Assembly (NCBI RefSeq): GCF_003143995.1
Contig: NZ_QFWG01000007.1
Span: forward strand, 1-64,000
DNA length: 64,000 nt
Reading direction: 5' to 3'
Source of the DNA: Pseudoglutamicibacter cumminsii
GTDB lineage: Bacteria > Actinomycetota > Actinomycetes > Actinomycetales > Micrococcaceae
Shown: positions 48,653 to 57,053 of the stretch, piece by piece
Position numbering within the stretch: position 1 is the first letter of the stretch
Layout: each line of letters begins with the position of its first letter
Program-made: the position numbers and the translations under genes
Notes under the pieces: generated by a model
Told to the model about the DNA's origin: nothing
Databases searched by the model: none
Seen by the model: the letters and a program-made list of their open reading frames with translations, nothing else

Positions 48653-50743
48653 TTAGCTTGCGATACGTGGGTGCGCTTTCTCCCAGGTCTTCTCGAAGAT
48701 CAGCTCGTCGCCGTTATACGCGAGCACGTGCGAGTACGTGTAGATGTTCTCGGCATCGCAGCGCATGCGGGTTGTCGCGACGACCTTGGTATCCCAGTCC
48801 ATGTCTGGTCGGCGCATCCCGACTGTCCACACCGATTCGGTGCGGGCAGACAACGGGTCATCCTTGTTGATCCAGTAGGTCTCGACGGTGTCTTCGTCGT
48901 AGTGCAGACCATCCGGATACACGCGGGTGCCACCGTAGGCGGGGTCGACTTGCAACACCGTCTCGTTGGCCACGACGTCCTGCGAAATCAGGCGTTCCGG
49001 GCGAGCCGTTCCAGCGGCACCAGCCTCACCGGCTTCTGGATACTTCACATCCAACGGAACCAGGCGAACCGGATCATCGAAACGCACCGAAGCGTCCAGC
49101 GCAGCACGCTCACCCGCATCGTCGCCATCAGTCGAATCACGCATAGGCAACACGAGCACACTCGCAGCAGGATCGAGGCTGAATCCCTCGCCGCCCGGCT
49201 GAGGCCAAACCCACGGCCAGTAAGCGCTCGAGATCGCAACACGCAACACGTGCCCGGCAGGGATGCGGTAGCCGACGCCCGTGATCGGGACTTCGACGTC
49301 AACCCACTCGCCCACCGGCATCGCGACAGCTTTGTCGCGGCCTTCGCGGGCGCTGAAGTTCAGGTTGCCGCGCGTCACCAGGGTCGAAGAACCGTCCTCG
49401 GCGACGTCGTTGATGCGCACATACACTTGCCCGCGCTCCGTCGGCGACTTGACCCGTAGCTTGACCGAAGCGTTGCCGAGAATGTCGATGTCCTCAACCA
49501 CAGGGAAATCGAACACCACAGACTTACCGTCATCGCTTCGCTGGTCCACGGGGAGATCAGCCGCGTTGCCGTACGGGAAGTAACGGCCCGCATCGGCACC
49601 CACATCCTGAGGCGAGGCCACGCGGACTTCTACCGTGCCGTCGCTAGTGGTGGTCTGCGCCGCGACCGGCGCAACGTGCGCGCCGTCCAAGCTCAGCTCG
49701 GTTGGCTTGATGTGCGGGCTCGGCCACTGATTCTCAGCAACCCAACGGCCCGGCATCTTCTCGTATGCCGAGCGCGGCGGAACCGAATCCGTGATCCACC
49801 CGCGGAACAGTGGCGTATCCATCGCCCCGTTGTCCTCACCTTTGAGCCAGTGATCCCACCAGCGCAGGGTCTCACCCAAGAAGTCGATGTGCGGGCCAGG
49901 GCGCAGGTCACGATCCGGATACTGGTGGGCCCACGGACCTACGATGCCGCGAACATTCTTGCCGAGCGCAGAAAGGTGCTCGGTCAAACGCAGAACGGTG
50001 TCGCGGTACGGGTCATACCAGCCGCCCACCGCCATGACCGCAGCATCCAAAGAGCTGTAGTCCTCGCACACCGAGCCGTGCTTCCAGTAGTCATCGCGCA
50101 CCTGGTGCGCAACCCACGTGTCGATGAACGGCTCGATGTTCTCTAGACGGTACTTCCACTGATCGAGCCACTTCTCGCCCCACACGCGCTTATCAACCGG
50201 GCGGGACTCGAACGCGAGCATCGTCCCAGCCCACGCGTGCATGTCGATCCCGAGCATCGAGCCACCGAAATAGTGGACGTCATTGTCGTAGCGGTCATCG
50301 GTCGAGCAGACCGTGACGATCGCCTTCAACGCCTCTGGCTTATAGCTCGCCAGCTGAAGCGAGTTGAACCCGCCCCAGCTGATGCCAAACATACCGACCT
50401 TGCCGGTGCACCAGTCCTGCTTGGCGATCCACTCGATCACCTCGAGCCCGTCATCGTGTTCTTGCTGATCGTATTCGTCCCCAGGAACGCCTTCACTGCT
50501 TCCGTGACCACGAATATCTACGCGGATGGATGCGTAACCGTGGCCTGCATAGAAAGGGTGGCGTTCGTGGTCGCGCGGCGCTGTCCAGTCACCGTGGCGG
50601 TATGGAAGGTACTCAAGGATCGCTGGAACCGGCTCATCTGTGACCGGCATCCAAGCCTTCATCCACAGCCGGGTGCCGTCGCTGAGCGGAATCCAGTCTT
50701 CAATAATCTTGACGTCGAACGGAAGGTCTTCAGGTTTTAGCAT
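48653..50743 (-). CDS. CocE/NonD family (X-Pro dipeptidyl-peptidase-like) hydrolase
   Basis: 696 residues from MLKPEDLPF (AAAGGA six bases upstream of ATG 50743). An alpha/beta-hydrolase of the S15 type, with nucleophile Ser in MFGISWGGFNSL near residue 122, Asp in VGGWYDPYRD, His in GPWAHQYPD. A jelly-roll C-terminal domain (PF08530-like) follows. Family members are X-Pro dipeptidyl peptidases or ester hydrolases such as cocaine esterase. It follows a POT peptide transporter by about 60 bp on the same strand, so peptide hydrolysis is the likelier role. No signal peptide is present, so it is cytoplasmic. Confidence 0.85.
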   Translation of the reverse strand: MLKPEDLPFDVKIIEDWIPLSDGTRLWMKAWMPVTDEPVPAILEYLPYRHGDWTAPRDHERHPFYAGHGYASIRVDIRGHGSSEGVPGDEYDQQEHDDGLEVIEWIAKQDWCTGKVGMFGISWGGFNSLQLASYKPEALKAIVTVCSTDDRYDNDVHYFGGSMLGIDMHAWAGTMLAFESRPVDKRVWGEKWLDQWKYRLENIEPFIDTWVAHQVRDDYWKHGSVCEDYSSLDAAVMAVGGWYDPYRDTVLRLTEHLSALGKNVRGIVGPWAHQYPDRDLRPGPHIDFLGETLRWWDHWLKGEDNGAMDTPLFRGWITDSVPPRSAYEKMPGRWVAENQWPSPHIKPTELSLDGAHVAPVAAQTTTSDGTVEVRVASPQDVGADAGRYFPYGNAADLPVDQRSDDGKSVVFDFPVVEDIDILGNASVKLRVKSPTERGQVYVRINDVAEDGSSTLVTRGNLNFSAREGRDKAVAMPVGEWVDVEVPITGVGYRIPAGHVLRVAISSAYWPWVWPQPGGEGFSLDPAASVLVLPMRDSTDGDDAGERAALDASVRFDDPVRLVPLDVKYPEAGEAGAAGTARPERLISQDVVANETVLQVDPAYGGTRVYPDGLHYDEDTVETYWINKDDPLSARTESVWTVGMRRPDMDWDTKVVATTRMRCDAENIYTYSHVLAYNGDELIFEKTWEKAHPRIAS

Positions 50744-50804
50744 GTCCATTCCTTTCGTTACAGGTAAGTCTTCACGCGGCTGTCTAAGCAGCTTGCGCAA
50801 CTGC

Positions 50805-52427
50805 CTAGGCAACAGCCTTAATGCGGCGAGTCATCCACGGGCTCACAAGAATCAAGAACACACCGTAGGCAACAATCAGGCCGCCCTGAATACCGAAGTA
50901 CGCGACGGCATTAGAGAACTCGTCGAAGTCGAACAGTTTCACGATCTGCGCCTGCAGGCCCTGAACCAGGGCCATCGCAGCGAACCACACCGCCATCGTC
51001 TGGCTAGCGAACGCACGTGGAGCCAACTTGGTGGTTGCGCTCATACCGGAGGTCTGGAGGATCAGGTCACCCAGACCCAGGAAGATGTAGCAGCCGATGA
51101 GCCAAGCGCTAGCCAGCAACCCCATCGCCGGGGTCACTGCCGCACCCATCGCAACGGTCAGGAACGCGAGACCACCGAGGATCGTACCGATGCCGACCTT
51201 GGTGGCCACGGACGGCTGGCGGCGACCCATCTTGACCCACAGCCACGCCAGAACAGGGCCCATGATGATCTCAACGATCGCGGTCAGCGAGATGTACCAC
51301 GTGGACGGGTATTCGAAACCGAACGCGTTGTTATTGGTCTTGTTGAGCGCCAGGAAGTTCAGCGTGTTACCGGTCTGGAAGTATGTGAGGTTATAGGCGA
51401 TCAGTGCGATCAGCAGCAGCACGTATGGGCCTAGGTTGCCGCGTTCAGCCTTGGTAACTCGCTTGGAGAAGTACATCCACAGCAAGAAAGCGACCGGAAC
51501 GATCATCGTCACGACCGTGACCGCGTTGACCACGTTGTCGAGGCCCGAGGTCGAGCGGGTTCCGAAGAAAATACCGACGGCAACCACAGCCACCGCAGCA
51601 ACGACGATGATCCAGAAGTTCGCATCCGGCTTGAATGCGGCACGCACCAGAACCTCGCGACGCTTACCGCCGAGGTTGCGCCCCATCGCGATGTACAGGA
51701 TGAGGCCGATGACCATGCCGACCGCCGCGGATGCGAAACCGAGGTGCCAATTGATGTTCTGGCCCAACCAGCCTGCAACGAGCGGGCCAAGGAACGCACC
51801 GATGTTGATACCGGCGTAGTAGATCGCGAAGCCGGAGTCGCGGCGTGCATCGCCCTTGCCGTACAGCTCGCCAACTTGGGTCGCGACGTTCGGCTTGAGC
51901 AGGCCTGTGCCGAGGATGATGAGTCCCAGGCCAGTCCATGTGGTCACTTCGGCCGGCAGACCCATGCAGATGTGGCCTGCGGCGATGATGATCGCGCCCC
52001 ACAGTGTGGCTCGCCCTGTTCCTACGATGCGGTCCGCAACCCATGCGCCAGCGATACCCAGCAAATAGACCAGGGCACCGTAGGCCGCCACGATCGACGA
52101 TGCGGTGGACTGTTCGTAGCCGAGACCTCCGTTGGCGATCGCATCAGCGAAGTACAGCGCGAGAATCGCTTGGAAGCCAAGATAAGAGAAGCGCTCCCAG
52201 ATCTCGAGGTTGAAGAGCGCGAAGAGACCCATGGGGTGCCCCATGAAACGGCGGTCCTGGTGGACTTTCTGATCGTGTTCGCTAGCCTGGGCGAGTTTCT
52301 CGCGAGGGATCCGGTCCTCGGCAATCTGCACGCCGTCGACCAGGACCTCGCCGGGCGCGCCTTCTACCGGGATCGGGTCCAGACTGAACTCTGATTCTGC
52401 CTGACTCTGTTGTTCGTCTCTGTTCAT
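50805..52427 (-). CDS. POT/PTR family proton-dependent oligopeptide transporter
   Basis: 540 residues with 12-14 membrane helices. Family motifs are ERFSYLGFQAILALYFAD in TM1 and the PTR signature region FAIYYAGINIGAFLGPLVAGWLGQ; a Lys/Arg-rich cytoplasmic loop is typical. Start ATG 52427 has GAGAGG upstream; an in-frame ATG 18 bases earlier is less likely. The first 60 residues are hydrophilic. It imports di/tripeptides with protons and is followed by a peptidase-like hydrolase, suggesting a peptide-use operon. Confidence 0.92.
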   Translation of the reverse strand: MNRDEQQSQAESEFSLDPIPVEGAPGEVLVDGVQIAEDRIPREKLAQASEHDQKVHQDRRFMGHPMGLFALFNLEIWERFSYLGFQAILALYFADAIANGGLGYEQSTASSIVAAYGALVYLLGIAGAWVADRIVGTGRATLWGAIIIAAGHICMGLPAEVTTWTGLGLIILGTGLLKPNVATQVGELYGKGDARRDSGFAIYYAGINIGAFLGPLVAGWLGQNINWHLGFASAAVGMVIGLILYIAMGRNLGGKRREVLVRAAFKPDANFWIIVVAAVAVVAVGIFFGTRSTSGLDNVVNAVTVVTMIVPVAFLLWMYFSKRVTKAERGNLGPYVLLLIALIAYNLTYFQTGNTLNFLALNKTNNNAFGFEYPSTWYISLTAIVEIIMGPVLAWLWVKMGRRQPSVATKVGIGTILGGLAFLTVAMGAAVTPAMGLLASAWLIGCYIFLGLGDLILQTSGMSATTKLAPRAFASQTMAVWFAAMALVQGLQAQIVKLFDFDEFSNAVAYFGIQGGLIVAYGVFLILVSPWMTRRIKAVA

Positions 52428-52847
52428 TTCACACCTCTCATACACGACGCATTGCCAGTGTCATTCAAACCTTGCAGTCGCTATAGGTTGTGCTAGTTCG
52501 TTATCAACGCTAGCCCCCATCCCAATCGAGGTACAGAACGTTTCCGAGGCCTACTCGTTTCTTTCCAACACGCCATAAAACGTCAAAAAATCTTTAATAA
52601 TCTCGCTGGAATAACAAAAACCGCTCGATCTCGCGGAACTCACCCTCACACATAGCCAATTCTCAGTCTCTTTTATCTTAGAACCTAGACACATGAGGGT
52701 TTTTAGATGAACAGAAGCGGAACAAAACGCATCCGAAAGATTTAGTACTTACTCGTGAGTAATTTGTGACCCCTCTCACGCATATGGTGTTTCCTGTTTC
52801 AATCTTTCGATCGTCTCGACGAGACACACAGTTCAAGGAGACACACC
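52428..52847. other. Divergent intergenic region, AT-rich
   Basis: About 420 bp between the POT gene and the secreted-protein gene. The stretch 52560-52740 is markedly AT-rich compared with the surroundings. It contains the palindrome at 52749-52762 and a small stem-loop GTCTC-GAC-GAGAC at 52813-52825 in the leader of the secreted protein. I see no gene and cannot assign promoters with confidence. Confidence 0.6.
52749..52762. promoter_or_regulatory. Candidate operator palindrome
   Basis: TTACTCGTGAGTAA: 6-bp arms TTACTC/GAGTAA around GT, about 86 bp before the start of the secreted protein gene. The form suits a TetR-type dimer. No regulator gene is next to it. Confidence 0.45.
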
Positions 52848-54134
52848 ATGTCCCGCAAAACAACACTGCGCACCACCACCGCAGCCGCAATCGGAGCATC
52901 CGCTCTCCTGCTGAGCGGCTTGAGCCTTGCACCTGCAAACGCGGCCACCGACATTCACGAATACCCAGAAACCCCGGCTTTCAACGCGAACCTGCCGATC
53001 GTCAAGACCACGCACAAGTCGGACCACCTCAAGGCCAACGTCCTGAACCCTCGCCCAGTCTGCAACGCGAGCGAAGACCGCCGCACCACGGTCTACAAGG
53101 TCACCGACTCGTTCCTGCCAGTCGGCACGGTCTCCACGACCAACAACACCAAGAATCCAATCCCGCTGACCCAGAACACTTCGAAGTCGCAGTCGATCAG
53201 CCTCGAAGTCAACGGCTCCAAGTCGCAGTCCATGGACGTGAACCTGGGCGGCAGCCAGAGCCAAGACAAGACCACGACCAACGCAGGCATCGCGTTCTCC
53301 CTGGCTAAGACCATCGGCGGCTCGGCTTCCTACTCGCTGTCCTGGCAGGTCGGCCAGACCATCGGCCCATACGACGTTCCAGCCGGCTACACCGGCGACG
53401 CAACCTACGGCTTCCGCGCCATCACGATGACCGGCACCCAGCAGTTCTGCCTCGCAAACGGCACGTGGTCCACCCCAACCGCATGGACCGCATTCGCGCC
53501 AATCAAGAACGAGGTGCGCGTCAAGCTCTACAACAACGCTGCAGACTCCGACCAGAGCGGCAAGCCAGGCGCCGGCGACCGCCCAGTCAACAAGGAAATC
53601 GAGGCCGACCTCGAGCCGAAGCTGCCGATCAACCCTAAGCCAGCTGAGCCAGCAAAGCTGGACCTCGAGCCAAAGCTGACCGTTTCTGACGCTAAGGCTG
53701 TAGGCTTCGCAGGTTCGGTTGCCCTCAAGATCAAGAACGCTGGCACCGAGCGCTACTACTCGGAGTCCCCATCGGTCACCTACCGCGTAGATGTCAAGAC
53801 CGAAGACGGCCCGAAGGGTGTTGACCGCCTCATCACCACGACCCAGTACAAGGGTGCTCACGTGCGTGATCTCGGCTTCAACACCAAGACCTCGACCCGC
53901 TCCTTCCTGGTAACCCTGTCCAACCCGATCAAGGCTGGCGAGCAGCAGCACGTCGCTACCTTCAGCTTCGGCGACGGCAAGACCTCGGAAGGCCGCCTCA
54001 AGAACAGCATCGAGGTGACCCAGATCAAGGGCGCTAAGGGCGACAAGTCCACCTGGAACGACCAGGGCGTCAGCTCCAAGAAGATCACCCTCAACGACGG
54101 CGGTAAGCCAGCTAAGTCGAAGGGCATCTTCTAA
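52848..54134 (+). CDS. Secreted beta-rich protein, aerolysin/ETX-like pattern (unknown function)
   Basis: 428 residues. AAGGAG precedes ATG. Signal peptide with cleavage near 32-33 (APANA). Residues 85-170 alternate Ser/Thr/Gln with hydrophobics (TSKSQSISLEVNGSKSQSMD, NAGIAFSLAKTIGGSASYSL), as in the membrane-inserting hairpins of aerolysin/ETX-MTX2 toxins. Then TIGPYDVPAGYTG and MTGTQQFC follow. Two cysteines only, at about 72 and 201, likely a disulfide. After a Pro/Glu/Lys linker (about 240-275) comes a second, Ig-like beta domain to 428 with a basic tail. Codon use is very biased (AAG, AAC, ATC), so it is probably highly expressed. A toxin or surface adhesion role is conjecture. Confidence 0.6.
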   Translation: MSRKTTLRTTTAAAIGASALLLSGLSLAPANAATDIHEYPETPAFNANLPIVKTTHKSDHLKANVLNPRPVCNASEDRRTTVYKVTDSFLPVGTVSTTNNTKNPIPLTQNTSKSQSISLEVNGSKSQSMDVNLGGSQSQDKTTTNAGIAFSLAKTIGGSASYSLSWQVGQTIGPYDVPAGYTGDATYGFRAITMTGTQQFCLANGTWSTPTAWTAFAPIKNEVRVKLYNNAADSDQSGKPGAGDRPVNKEIEADLEPKLPINPKPAEPAKLDLEPKLTVSDAKAVGFAGSVALKIKNAGTERYYSESPSVTYRVDVKTEDGPKGVDRLITTTQYKGAHVRDLGFNTKTSTRSFLVTLSNPIKAGEQQHVATFSFGDGKTSEGRLKNSIEVTQIKGAKGDKSTWNDQGVSSKKITLNDGGKPAKSKGIF

Positions 54135-54175
54135 AGCGAAGATATAAAGCCTTGAAGAACTAAGGCATAGCGTTC

Positions 54176-54212
54176 GATGGCGTCGGATCTCACATGAGGT
54201 TCCGGCGCCATC
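54176..54212 (+). terminator. Terminator after the secreted protein gene
   Basis: A 12-bp stem with one G-U pair, GATGGCGTCGGA (54176-54187) with 54201-54212, 42 bp after the stop. It ends just before the trhO promoter-like TAGAAT. Confidence 0.7.
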
Positions 54213-54216
54213 GGCG

Positions 54217-54222
54217 TAGAAT
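54217..54222 (+). promoter_or_regulatory. Promoter -10 for leaderless trhO mRNA (candidate)
   Basis: TAGAAT (consensus TANNNT) ends seven bases before the ATG at 54230, which puts the transcription start at or beside the start codon. AAGGGG is only one base from the ATG, too close for a normal ribosome site. Confidence 0.5.
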
Positions 54223-54229
54223 AAGGGGT

Positions 54230-55132
54230 ATGTCGGTTCAGAAAATTGTGTTGTTCTACGTATTCGCTCCGCTCGCAGACCCTGAGGCTGTGCGTTTGTG
54301 GCAGTACACGCTGGCTGAAAGCTGCAATCTTAAAGGGCGCGTGATCATTTCGAAGGATGGGATCAACGCGACCCTCGGTGGCGACATCAAGGATGTCAAG
54401 CGCTATGTGAAGAACACGCGTTCCTATGAGCCGTTCCGCACTGCGGACATCAAGTGGTCGGATGGCCTGGGCGATGATTTCCCGCGCCTTTCGGTCAAGG
54501 TGCGACCTGAGCTGGTGACGTTCACGACCCCGAATGAGGTCCATGTCGATGCGAACGGCGTTGTGGGCGGTGGCGAACGCCTTAAGCCTGCGCAGCTTCA
54601 TGAGCTCATGGATGCGCGCGGTGAGGATGTTGTTTTCTTTGACGGCCGTAACGCGATGGAGGCCGAGATCGGCCGTTTCCGTAACGCCGTGATCCCAAAC
54701 ACCGACACGACCCGCGATTTCATCGAAGAAATCGAGTCCGGCAAGTATGACGACCTCAAAGATAAGCCGGTCGTGACGTATTGCACGGGTGGTGTGCGGT
54801 GCGAGGTTCTCACGGTGCTCATGAAGAACCGTGGTTTCCAGGAGGTTTATCAGCTGGATGGCGGGATTGTCCGCTACGGCGAGGCCTACGGGAACGACGG
54901 CTATTGGGATGGCTCGCTGTATGTGTTCGATAAGCGCATGCACATGGAGTTCGGTGCGGGCGCCGAGAGCCTTGGTTCGTGCATCGAGTGCGGTGAGCGT
55001 ACCCCGAAGTTTGTGAACTGCGTGCACCCTTCGTGCCGTTCGCAGTTCTTGCGTTGCGAGGATTGCACTGCGGCTGGCAAGCATCCTGAATGCCCGGAAT
55101 GCATGGAGCAGTCTGCGCTAGCTAACAGCTAG
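54230..55132 (+). CDS. Rhodanese-domain tRNA uridine(34) hydroxylase (TrhO-like)
   Basis: 300 residues from [10 protein letters not shown]. An N-terminal ferredoxin-like domain is followed by a rhodanese domain with active-site loop [10 protein letters not shown] at about 182-191. The C-terminus holds eight Cys arranged [19 protein letters not shown] and [16 protein letters not shown], a zinc-binding type tail. This is the TrhO/YceA family, which hydroxylates uridine 34 of tRNAs with U-ending anticodons. It lies alone on the plus strand between two hairpins. Confidence 0.88.
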   Translation: MSVQKIVLFYVFAPLADPEAVRLWQYTLAESCNLKGRVIISKDGINATLGGDIKDVKRYVKNTRSYEPFRTADIKWSDGLGDDFPRLSVKVRPELVTFTTPNEVHVDANGVVGGGERLKPAQLHELMDARGEDVVFFDGRNAMEAEIGRFRNAVIPNTDTTRDFIEEIESGKYDDLKDKPVVTYCTGGVRCEVLTVLMKNRGFQEVYQLDGGIVRYGEAYGNDGYWDGSLYVFDKRMHMEFGAGAESLGSCIECGERTPKFVNCVHPSCRSQFLRCEDCTAAGKHPECPECMEQSALANS

Positions 55133-55150
55133 AATGCGTAGTTTTTAGAT

Positions 55151-55190
55151 AACGATGGCGGAGTCGCCTTGTGGTGACTCCGCCATCGTT
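55151..55190. terminator. Bidirectional terminator after trhO
   Basis: A 18-bp stem with one wobble, AACGATGGCGGAGTCGCC (55151-55168) with 55173-55190, and a TTGT loop. It lies between trhO and the convergent DUF4298 gene. Confidence 0.9.
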
Positions 55191-55236
55191 GTCATTGGGC
55201 TTCTTGGCAAGCGGTTGAGGTCCGCGTGTTGGCCGG

Positions 55237-55578
55237 CTAGTTTCCCGATTCACCCTCTTGGTCTGGGACGTGTACGAAGAATTGTGAGGAGATCGCGAGT
55301 AGTTCGCGCATGAGTTCGTATTGGCCGCCGTGCATGTTCCAGATTTCGTCTTCACCTGCGGCTTCTGGCCGTTCGTAGATCGACGAGGTGGCGTTGACGT
55401 CGGCTAGCCATCCGTTGTCGTAGTAGTCCATGAGCGGTTTCATGGTTTCGCTGAACATCTTGATGGCTTCGAGCCCCTCCAGCGCTTTCTCATGGGCCGC
55501 GCGGGCTTCGTTGAGGTTGTCTTGGGCTACGTTGAGCCGTTCGAGGCTCGCCTGTTGCTCTGGCGTGTAATCAGTCAT
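55237..55578 (-). CDS. DUF4298-family protein
   Basis: 113 residues from MTDYTPEQQA. The region LMDYYDNGWLADVNATSSIY followed by acidic sequence and WNMHGGQYELMRELLAI fits the DUF4298 family (small helical protein). An amphipathic coiled-coil-like start (ASLERLNVAQDNLNEARAAH) is seen. No function known. The frame is open to 55668 across the tRNA, which is not plausible as coding. It begins 59 bp downstream of the tRNA on the same strand. Confidence 0.75.
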   Translation of the reverse strand: MTDYTPEQQASLERLNVAQDNLNEARAAHEKALEGLEAIKMFSETMKPLMDYYDNGWLADVNATSSIYERPEAAGEDEIWNMHGGQYELMRELLAISSQFFVHVPDQEGESGN

Positions 55579-55636
55579 GTTTTCAGTGTGGCACAGGCTG
55601 AGCCCGACGGGTACGGCGTATCGATATGAAGATTCG

Positions 55637-55710
55637 TAGGGCGTGCGGGGCTTGAACCCGCGACCCAAGGATTATGAGTCCTTTGCTCTAACCAACTGAG
55701 CTAACGCCCC
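55637..55710 (-). tRNA. tRNA with CAU anticodon (Met elongator or Ile2)
   Basis: A 74-nucleotide cloverleaf with anticodon loop CTCATAA (CAT at 55674-55676). Arms: acceptor GGGGCGT/ACGCCCT with G1-U72 wobble, D arm TAGCTCAGTTGGTTAGAGCA, anticodon stem AAGGA/TCCTT, T arm GCGGG-TTCAAGC-CCCGC. Discriminator A; no encoded CCA. Initiator features (C1-A72 mismatch, GGG/CCC in the anticodon stem) are absent. The CTTGGGTCGCGGGTTCAAG run resembles tRNA-Ile2 more than typical Met, but the class needs a tool or TilS recognition test. Confidence 0.9.
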
Positions 55711-56011
55711 ATAGTTGCTTCAGATGTCGGCAACTACGACTGTTAAGCCTAACCGACCCGTCCACAGTGCGTGAAAATACACCCCATGCCAGCGACACAC
55801 TTATCTAACGCAACACTTTCAAGTGACTTTTGGGCTTGAGTCACTAAACAAACCGCACTCTATAGCGCCTATGGCATGACTTAGATGAAGTTAGCTCACA
55901 GTTCCATTCCGCGAGACGTTTTCAAGAAAGTGAAGCATTTACTTCAAATTTGTGGTGAACTAATAAAACCTACGTTTTGAGATTCCGCTCACACTCCAGG
56001 GAGGGGCCATC
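55711..56011. other. Intergenic region ahead of iclR
   Basis: About 300 bp, AT-rich near 55850-55980. It contains an inverted repeat AGTGACT-N10-AGTCACT (55822-55828/55839-55845) that runs into the shared motif (55840-55859). It also has an imperfect palindrome AAGTGAA-GCA-TTTACTT at 55928-55944, about 70 bp before the iclR start, of IclR-operator size. No gene is seen. Confidence 0.6.
55840..55859. promoter_or_regulatory. Motif shared by the iclR and hutU upstream regions (copy 1)
   Basis: GTCACTAAACAAACCGCACT, aligned with GTCACTAAAACAACTGCACACT upstream of hutU (56993-57014). Candidate binding site for the IclR protein or a common sigma/activator. Confidence 0.45.
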
Positions 56012-56866
56012 ATGTCGAAAGTACCTGCCGCAGACGCAACGCTGCGTATCCTCTCGTATTTGGCGGCCCAGCCGCGACCTACCGCCGCGAGCCACATCGG
56101 CCGCGCGCTGGAGATTCCCCGCTCGAGTCTCTACGACATTCTGCAGGCGCTCATCGCCCGCGGCTACGTGATTCACCACGCTGAAGACCGCGCCTACGGA
56201 CTCGGCCCTTCCGCTCACGAGCTATCCTCCGGCTACAACCGTCACGCACCAATGGCCCGCCTGGGCCGTCGCGTGGTAGAAGGGCTCGTTGACAAGGTCG
56301 GAGAATCCGGGCACCTTTCCATCTTGCGTGGGCACGAGATTGTTTATCTGGTTGAGGCTCGCGCACAGAACCGAACAAGCCTCATCACCGATGTTGGCGT
56401 CCGCCTCGATGCGTTGCGCACCGCAAGCGGCCGAGCAATCCTCGCTCACATGCCGAGCCAGCAGATCAACGCCCTCTACCGTTTAGGCCCTGAGCGCACG
56501 CGCGCAGCAGTCGCGATCAGGAAGACGCGAGAGCTCGGGTACGGCTGGGAAGACGGCCAAGTCACCCCTGAATTCTGTTCAGTTGCAGTCCCGGTGCTTG
56601 ACTCCTCGAACTGGCCTATCGCCGCCATGGCGTTGACCTGGAAACGCGGTAAGGCCCCAGTAGACCAGCTCGCGCTCAACCGTCGCCTCGAGCTCTTGCG
56701 TGAAGCGGCCTCGACGTTGCAGCGCCGACTAGGCATCCTTGCCCCATCCATCGCGCACCAGCCGAACGACGTCATTGAAAACGAACTTGTGACCCCCGAG
56801 GCCACCCCTACCGCCGCCAAGTCAGCTGACCATTCGGTCAGCGCGAACGTTCGCGCCCGCATCTAA
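56012..56866 (+). CDS. IclR-family transcriptional regulator, probable hut regulator
   Basis: 284 residues. An N-terminal winged helix (ATLRILSYLAAQPRPTAASH, then RSSLYDILQALIARGYVIHH) and a C-terminal effector domain (GHLSILRGHEIVYLVEA, DVGVRLDALRTASGRAILAH, GYGWEDGQVTPEFCSVAVPV) make it a standard IclR protein plus a 40-residue polar tail. GGGAGGGG precedes ATG. It sits immediately upstream of and in line with hutU-hutI-hutH, so control of histidine degradation is likely. The ligand (urocanate or histidine) is inferred, not seen. Confidence 0.88.
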   Translation: MSKVPAADATLRILSYLAAQPRPTAASHIGRALEIPRSSLYDILQALIARGYVIHHAEDRAYGLGPSAHELSSGYNRHAPMARLGRRVVEGLVDKVGESGHLSILRGHEIVYLVEARAQNRTSLITDVGVRLDALRTASGRAILAHMPSQQINALYRLGPERTRAAVAIRKTRELGYGWEDGQVTPEFCSVAVPVLDSSNWPIAAMALTWKRGKAPVDQLALNRRLELLREAASTLQRRLGILAPSIAHQPNDVIENELVTPEATPTAAKSADHSVSANVRARI

Positions 56867-56913
56867 GCCACCGGTCATTCACCCCTCCCGAACACAGCCA
56901 CATCCGCACTTTG

Positions 56914-56927
56914 TCCGAGATCTCGGA
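56914..56927. promoter_or_regulatory. Perfect palindrome 1 in the iclR-hutU region
   Basis: TCCGAGATCTCGGA, a perfect 14-bp palindrome centred at 56920.5, 127 bp before hutU. Confidence 0.5.
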
Positions 56928-56934
56928 TTCGCTT

Positions 56935-56948
56935 CGCGTGATCACGCG
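56935..56948. promoter_or_regulatory. Perfect palindrome 2 in the iclR-hutU region
   Basis: CGCGTGATCACGCG, a perfect 14-bp palindrome centred at 56941.5, exactly 21 bp (two helical turns) from palindrome 1. It is followed by GGTTTTTG, so a weak terminator of iclR is an alternative reading. Confidence 0.5.
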
Positions 56949-56992
56949 GTTTTTGATGCAGTGTGACGTGTTTCATGATGAGCTATCTCCAG

Positions 56993-57014
56993 GTCACTAA
57001 AACAACTGCACACT
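56993..57014. promoter_or_regulatory. Motif shared by the iclR and hutU upstream regions (copy 2)
   Basis: GTCACTAAAACAACTGCACA-CT, 40 bp before the hutU start; its partner is at 55840-55859. Confidence 0.45.
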
Positions 57015-57053
57015 AGCCCTCAAGCCGCGCAGTCAGTAGCGAAGGAGATCATC

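Noticed and set aside
55579-55668. Longer frame of the DUF4298 gene across the tRNA
   Set aside because: It would read through the tRNA gene; the ATG at 55578 begins the conserved part.
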